Below, piece after piece: positions 40,129-44,859 of a DNA stretch of 44,859 nucleotides (position 1 is its first letter; each line of letters begins with the position of its first letter). The DNA is from a virus. The notes below the pieces were generated by a model. The model worked only from the letters and a program-made list of their open reading frames with translations, had not been told where the DNA came from and ran no database searches. The position numbers and the translations under genes were made by a program. The stretch lies in the IMG/VR virus record IMGVR_UViG_3300027963_000114, positions 1 through 44,859 of that record; one strand, written 5' to 3'.

Positions 40129-40368
40129 TTATAAATTCGTAAAATATTGTTGTATTTCACTTTCAGTTTGTTCAGTTATAGTTACAGTCATTTGTTCATT
40201 TTCTATAACTCTAATTATTTTAATCTGTTGAAGAGTGTTATCTGTTCTACTAGACGTCTCATAACTAGTGAGAGTACCATTGCTAAGTCCTAAAGCAGGA
40301 CAAGTATAAGTAACTGAGTTATCAGGAATCGACTCTAAAATTGTACCATCTATACACGGATATTTCAT
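40129..40368 (-). CDS. Hypothetical protein, 79 aa
   Basis: Starts MKYPCIDGTILESIPDNSVT and is Thr/Glu-rich. It sits inside the tail-fibre block. No motif is recognised. Confidence 0.6.
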   Translation of the reverse strand: MKYPCIDGTILESIPDNSVTYTCPALGLSNGTLTSYETSSRTDNTLQQIKIIRVIENEQMTVTITEQTESEIQQYFTNL

Positions 40369-40397
40369 AATATATTTATTTATTTTTTTGTCTTTCT

Positions 40398-42668
40398 TTA
40401 TATAAAATTATAGTAATTAAATAGGTTCACTGACGGATATGGAGCAGATGAACCAGTTGCACCAATTGGTCCAGATGATCCAGTTGGTCCTTGACGACCT
40501 TGATAACCCTGCGGGCCCTGTACACCTTGAGATCCTTGTGAATAGACACCCAAGAATAATTGATGATTATCTGTAAAGTTACTATACCCAACACCAGTTG
40601 CTGTTATCAAAGTAACCGGTACATTCCAATATGAAGTTGTAGATCCAGCATTTATATTACTAGGAGTTCCACTAATAGTCCATCGTTGATAATTACTAGA
40701 CACATTTCTATCTTGAACATAAAGTTGTTGATTTTGAGCCAATAATGACAAAATTATATCCACATCATTTCCACCCTCATCATAATGTGAAATACTTATT
40801 TGTGTTGCACTTCTTTGTGTGGTATTATTCCAAATAATAGATCCATCACCTGGATACCCAGATGTTGATGCCGTATTCGCCAAATAGTTAAATAGATTGG
40901 TTGAGGCACCATCTGGTCCTTGAGGTCCAGTAACTCCTTGTGGACCTGCATCTCCATTTATTATAATAATTACAGAACATATATCATTAGTAACAAAAGA
41001 AGTAATTCCACCATTTGTCAAGACTAATCCAGTAAATAGGTAATCACCACTAGAATAAGTAATATTTGTGAACTGATAAACATCAACCTTCGGAGACCCG
41101 TTTGTATTGTAAGTTATTGTTAAATATCCACTTTTGCCCAAAATACTTGAGAAGTAATCAGAAATATTAGCACCATCATATGTAGTAGGATTAAGTTTAA
41201 GATTGTACATGAATTCTCCATAATTATAAGTAAAATTACCAGAAGTTGTCGAAGTACCAATTCCTTGATAATTGTATATAAATCCACCTTTATCACCTTG
41301 TGAACCAGTTAATCCCAATCCCTGAGGACCTTGATCACCTTGTGTACCAGTTGCTCCTTGAAATCCTTGGTCACCTTGTGGTCCTTGGTCGCCTTGAAAT
41401 CCTTGGTCGCCTTGTGGTCCTTGGTCACCTTGTGGTCCTTGGTCACCTTGTGGTCCTTGGTCACCTTGTGGTCCTTGGTCACCTTGAGGGCCTTGGTCGC
41501 CTTGAAATCCTTGGTCACCTTGTGGTCCTTGGTCACCTTGTGGACCAGTTGCTCCTTGAAAACCTTGTGGACCTTGTGGTCCTTCTATACCAATTGATAA
41601 AGGTATAAATATTATATCGTGGCCATTACTAAATGAATATCCACCAGTCACATATGTAACTGGTATTGAAACATAATCATTAGGTATAATTGTAGGTGTA
41701 CCACTTACGGTCCATTTTTGAAAGTTATTAGAATTATTTTCATCTTGTATAATTATACTATCACCAGTTTTAATCAATGCTAAGAATACATCAATATCTA
41801 CATTATCTCTTGTTAAATGGTCAACATATAATATAGTTGAATTTATCTGTGTTGCATTATTCCACATAATTTGTTTAGCACCAGGAGGTGATGTTTGTGA
41901 ATTCGTTCTTGCATTATATTTATAATATGAAACTGATATACCATTCTGACCTTGTGGACCAGTTGCTCCTTGAAATCCTTGATCACCTTGTGTACCAGTT
42001 GCTCCTTGAAATCCTTGGTCACCTTGTGGTCCCTGGTCACCTTGAAATCCTTGGTCACCTTGAAATCCTTGGTCACCTTGAAATCCTTGGTCACCTTGGA
42101 AGCCTTGGTCACCTTGGAAGCCTTGGTCACCTTGTGGTCCCTGGTCACCTTGTGGTCCCTGGTCACCTTGTGGTCCCTGGTCACCTTGTGGTCCCTGGTC
42201 ACCTTGGAAGCCTTGGTCGCCTTGAAATCCTTGGTCACCTTGTGGTCCCTGGTCACCTTGTGGTCCCTGGTCACCTTGAAATCCTTGGTCACCTTGTGGT
42301 CCGGTTGGACCTTGTCCACCCGACACAGTTCCACCTCCTGGTGGACCAGCTGGTCCTTGATATCCTTGGTCACCTTGTGGACCTTGGTCACCTTGAAATC
42401 CTTGGTCACCTTGTGGACCAGTTAATCCCTGACCCTGATATCCTTGAAATCCTTGAGATCCAGTTGTTCCTTTTAATCCTTGAGCACCTTGTGGTCCTTG
42501 TGATCCTTGAGTACCTTGTGGTCCTTGGTTACCTTGATAACCCTGTGGACCTTGTGATATTAAAACATTACCATTACCATCATAAAATACACCATCTTTA
42601 TATTGAACTATCCTTGGAAATAGTTCCGGTACAATCTGTTGAATTTTATATTTATTCTGCTTAGCCAC
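40398..42668 (-). CDS. Collagen-like tail fibre protein, 756 aa (GTG start)
   Basis: The N-terminal 38 residues ([20 protein letters not shown]) are non-collagenous. Long Gly-X-Y arrays follow, mostly GPQGDQ and GFQGDQ, in two main blocks broken by three beta-rich domains. Two of these (ending [15 protein letters not shown] and [13 protein letters not shown]) are clear homologues. The C-terminus ends [12 protein letters not shown]. The triple-helical arrays should form an elongated trimeric stalk. GTG is the only plausible start. Confidence 0.9.
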   Translation of the reverse strand: MAKQNKYKIQQIVPELFPRIVQYKDGVFYDGNGNVLISQGPQGYQGNQGPQGTQGSQGPQGAQGLKGTTGSQGFQGYQGQGLTGPQGDQGFQGDQGPQGDQGYQGPAGPPGGGTVSGGQGPTGPQGDQGFQGDQGPQGDQGPQGDQGFQGDQGFQGDQGPQGDQGPQGDQGPQGDQGPQGDQGFQGDQGFQGDQGFQGDQGFQGDQGFQGDQGPQGDQGFQGATGTQGDQGFQGATGPQGQNGISVSYYKYNARTNSQTSPPGAKQIMWNNATQINSTILYVDHLTRDNVDIDVFLALIKTGDSIIIQDENNSNNFQKWTVSGTPTIIPNDYVSIPVTYVTGGYSFSNGHDIIFIPLSIGIEGPQGPQGFQGATGPQGDQGPQGDQGFQGDQGPQGDQGPQGDQGPQGDQGPQGDQGPQGDQGFQGDQGPQGDQGFQGATGTQGDQGPQGLGLTGSQGDKGGFIYNYQGIGTSTTSGNFTYNYGEFMYNLKLNPTTYDGANISDYFSSILGKSGYLTITYNTNGSPKVDVYQFTNITYSSGDYLFTGLVLTNGGITSFVTNDICSVIIIINGDAGPQGVTGPQGPDGASTNLFNYLANTASTSGYPGDGSIIWNNTTQRSATQISISHYDEGGNDVDIILSLLAQNQQLYVQDRNVSSNYQRWTISGTPSNINAGSTTSYWNVPVTLITATGVGYSNFTDNHQLFLGVYSQGSQGVQGPQGYQGRQGPTGSSGPIGATGSSAPYPSVNLFNYYNFI
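41330..41580. repeat. Tandem 9/18-bp repeats coding Gly-X-Y, block 1
   Basis: Repeated units such as CCTTGGTCACCTTGTGGT on the plus strand, coding GPQGDQ or GFQGDQ on the minus strand. In-frame slippage could change stalk length. Confidence 0.85.
41950..42440. repeat. Tandem 9/18-bp repeats coding Gly-X-Y, block 2
   Basis: Same unit type as block 1, with variants that differ at synonymous sites (TCC, AAA and GAAG forms), suggesting local duplication. A short [10 protein letters not shown] break interrupts it. Confidence 0.85.
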
Positions 42669-42755
42669 TTAGATTTAATTATAGTTTGACTTATATATAA
42701 ATTTTTCACTCATCACTAATAAACAAACAACAGGTTTTGAGTATAAATTATTGAT

Positions 42756-43268
42756 ATGAAAACTAAAAAAATTAAAAAATTAGCAAAACTCATCTTCGAT
42801 GAAGTAGAAGAGAATAATAGAAAACAAAGATTGAAATCGGAACTTATGCCGGTAACAGAATCATACACACATACATATTGTGAATATGACCAAGAAGTGT
42901 CTGATAAATTTTTCAATTTTGTTTGTAATCTAATTAAACTAAAAAGCCACTTATCAATTGAAATATGTGAAGATTACATAAATATTGGAGGTGACTTAGA
43001 TAGAGTTAAGTATTCAAATTCACCAAGTAAATATAACTCTGAGGATATTATTGAAATAAAAATTGATAAAAACGGATTTAGAGTCCGTAGGTCATATGGA
43101 AATTATCTAAATTATTTAGATAGTGAGATGCTCCAAAAACTAAAACCAATGTTAGTTGAGAAAAATAAAGTTATATCAAAAGAAATGATTATTGATATAA
43201 TAGATGATATAATGGTCAAAACCAATCTATCAAGAGAAAATAATTTAGACGAACTTCTAAAAGGATAA
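42756..43268 (+). CDS. Hypothetical protein, 170 aa
   Basis: Starts MKTKKIKKLAKLIFDEVEEN, helical and charged with a middle beta region (DIIEIKIDKNGFRVRRSYGN). The C-terminal helix ends in NNLDELLKG. It lies 15 bases before the SbcC-like gene, so it is likely an operon partner. No function is recognised. Confidence 0.65.
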   Translation: MKTKKIKKLAKLIFDEVEENNRKQRLKSELMPVTESYTHTYCEYDQEVSDKFFNFVCNLIKLKSHLSIEICEDYINIGGDLDRVKYSNSPSKYNSEDIIEIKIDKNGFRVRRSYGNYLNYLDSEMLQKLKPMLVEKNKVISKEMIIDIIDDIMVKTNLSRENNLDELLKG

Positions 43269-43283
43269 AAATAAATAACAAAA

Positions 43284-44859
43284 ATGTTAATTAATGAAAT
43301 AGGAATTAAAGGATTTAAATCATTTGGAAATAATGAACAATCACTTAAACTAAATACAGAAAAAGGTGAATTAATACTTCTAACTGGATCAAATGGAAAT
43401 GGTAAATCATCATTTATAGAAAGCTTTGAATATGTTCTTTACGGTAAAGTAAAGTCTATGAAGCGAAAAAAATGGGCCACTCTAAATACACTACCAAATC
43501 GGATTAATAACGAATTACAAAATCGAATTAAGTTCATCTCTAACGGAACAGAAGTAGAGATTATCAGAGGTATTAATCCAAGTACTCTTAAACTAATTGA
43601 AAATGGTATTGAAAATGACCGAGCTGGTAAAGCCAATCTAGATGAAAAGATTGAAGACTATATCGGAATGGATATTGAAACATTCAAGTCATTTATCTCA
43701 ATGTCTATCAATGACTTTAAGAATTTCATTTCACTTTCTAATGATGAGAAACAATTACTTCTAGATAAATTATTTAATTTAGAAGTAATTAATATCTTAA
43801 ATCAAATTCTTAAAGATTTAAATAAAGCAAATAAACTTCAACTAACTAGACACGATTCTGAAATATCAACTCTTAGCGATTCAATAGAATCAATTAGAAG
43901 AAGTATAGAAAAATCAATTGAAAAAGAAAAGTTAAATATTCAATCAGAAATTGATACCATCAAAGAACAGATGGAATCAAAAAAAAGTGATTATCAATTG
44001 TTAAAAGAGAAAGTTGAAAAAATTAAATCAAAAGAAAATGAACTTAAATCAGAATTGGATAAAGAGAAAGAACAATATATTACTCTTAACTCCGAGATTA
44101 AATCAGCTCAAAAAGATATTGATTTATATGACTCAGGAAAATGCCCTACTTGTGGAACAGATTTTGATAATGACCATTTTCATAATCTCAAGGATGTTCT
44201 CTTAGAAAAAAAGAAATCAGTTGAAGCAATTAGATCTGAAATTGAAAGTAATATTAAATCAATTAGAGAAAAACAAACTAAGTTACAAGGTATTTCTGAT
44301 ACAACCACAAAAACATTCAATGATATTACTTATTTATTAAAGAACTATAAATCACAAATCGATCGTCTTCAATCACAAAAAGATAAAGAATCTGGTCAAT
44401 CAAGTACCAATGTTTCTGAATTTGAGAATACAATTGTTGAATTAGAATCTAAAAAAGAAGTTAGTTCTGAATATCAAACCACTTGTAGAGAGAAGGAATC
44501 TTACTACAAAGAGTTAACTAAGGTATTTGGTGAAGATGGTGTTAAACGTAGTATCATTGCTAGTATTATTAAGCCAATTAATCACTTTATCAATGAAAAT
44601 GTTAGAAAGATGAATCTTCCTTTTCAAGTTCAATTAGATGAGACATTCACTGCACAAATCAAACAGTTTGGTGCACCAATTGAACACGATAGTTTAAGCA
44701 CCGGAGAAACACGGAAAATAAATATTAGCATTTTAATTGCTTACTTAAAGTTAATTAGAACTAAGAAACACATCAATATTTTGTTCTTGGATGAAGTTTT
44801 TTCAAGTATAGATATAGAAGGTTGTGAGGATATTTTGAACCTCTTAAAATCATTTGCAA
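43284..44859 (+). CDS. SbcC/gp46/Rad50-like recombination ATPase (3' end outside window)
   Basis: About 525 codons are visible. Walker A GSNGNGKS at 35-42, then a coiled coil of about 200 residues interrupted by the zinc hook CPTC at 287-290, a second coil, signature-like SLSTGETRKINISILIAYL and Walker B NILFLDEVFSS. The protein works with an Mre11/gp47-type nuclease in DNA end processing; that partner is not in the window. Nearly complete at the cut. Confidence 0.92.
   Translation, partial: MLINEIGIKGFKSFGNNEQSLKLNTEKGELILLTGSNGNGKSSFIESFEYVLYGKVKSMKRKKWATLNTLPNRINNELQNRIKFISNGTEVEIIRGINPSTLKLIENGIENDRAGKANLDEKIEDYIGMDIETFKSFISMSINDFKNFISLSNDEKQLLLDKLFNLEVINILNQILKDLNKANKLQLTRHDSEISTLSDSIESIRRSIEKSIEKEKLNIQSEIDTIKEQMESKKSDYQLLKEKVEKIKSKENELKSELDKEKEQYITLNSEIKSAQKDIDLYDSGKCPTCGTDFDNDHFHNLKDVLLEKKKSVEAIRSEIESNIKSIREKQTKLQGISDTTTKTFNDITYLLKNYKSQIDRLQSQKDKESGQSSTNVSEFENTIVELESKKEVSSEYQTTCREKESYYKELTKVFGEDGVKRSIIASIIKPINHFINENVRKMNLPFQVQLDETFTAQIKQFGAPIEHDSLSTGETRKINISILIAYLKLIRTKKHINILFLDEVFSSIDIEGCEDILNLLKSFA

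Noticed and set aside
41330-42440. CRISPR array
   Set aside because: The repeats are contiguous 9/18-base coding units in one long reading frame, without spacers.
41300-42664. Several long open frames on the plus strand across the collagen-like gene
   Set aside because: They are antisense shadows produced by the repetitive Gly-X-Y coding sequence and give low-complexity Leu/Val/His repeats without plausible starts.
1-44859. General reassignment of TAG to an amino acid (alternative genetic code)
   Set aside because: Most genes are intact with the standard code and few in-frame TAG codons occur; three genes end properly at TAG. Only the two early TAG codons need explaining.

Overview
The window looks like a piece of a large, AT-rich, lytic tailed phage of a Bacteroidota host (probably Flavobacterium-like). 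The evidence for a phage is dense gene packing on both strands with frequent ATGA overlaps, tail-fibre genes (collagen-like and beta-repeat), phage recombination enzymes (RecA/UvsX-like, SbcC/gp46-like, RuvC-like), PhoH, several homing endonucleases and scattered tRNA genes. The evidence for the host is a set of boxes of the form TAnnTTTG (TATCTTTG or TATATTTG) just upstream of minus-strand genes, which match the known -7 element of Bacteroidota primary-sigma promoters. No integrase, repressor or rRNA is visible.

Layout: 1-2014 virion protein (partial) and a small gene; 2068-5730 PhoH, two unknown genes, a zinc exopeptidase-like gene and an unknown gene; 5747-8475 a leftward block with a GIY-YIG endonuclease, an HD-domain gene, an unknown gene, a peptidyl-tRNA hydrolase-like gene and a tRNA with anticodon CUA; 8579-12290 rightward SAM decarboxylase, a SHOCT-domain protein and three genes, some sharing an N-terminal tag; 12291-20201 a mosaic of Nudix, RNA-ligase-like, adenylate kinase, YqeY, tRNA-Cys, P-loop and HAD genes; 20256-21672 a minimal leucyl-tRNA synthetase behind a leader peptide and terminator; 21746-27618 HNH endonuclease, tRNA-Arg and a long leftward operon (methyltransferase, kinase-like, YwbE, HAD, GreA, SLOG, DUF4326, metallophosphoesterase); 27683-36771 tagged genes, PCD, endonucleases, RecA, small membrane proteins, GDP-fucose synthase and RuvC-like; 36795-42668 tail-fibre genes; 42756-44859 an unknown gene and an SbcC/gp46-like ATPase cut by the window end.

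Three things stand out. (1) A putative amber-suppressor tRNA lies directly upstream of two genes (peptidyl-tRNA hydrolase-like and HD-domain) whose natural reading frames each contain TAG at the third codon, in the shared pattern ATG-NNN-TAG-ATT, or ATG-ATG-TAG-ATT. (2) The phage leuS gene is preceded by a 13-codon leader peptide ending in six Leu codons, followed by mutually exclusive hairpins and a terminator: a classical amino-acid attenuator. (3) At least ten otherwise unrelated proteins share an N-terminal tag of the type MK-aromatic/Leu-K-x-F-(E/N)-E, resembling the T4 capsid-targeting sequence, and eight of them have a TATATA box 4-7 bases before the ATG.

Translation is the recurring theme: three tRNAs, LeuRS, peptidyl-tRNA hydrolase-like, YqeY and an RNA-ligase-like protein. 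All calls are from reading the sequence; no database search was run.
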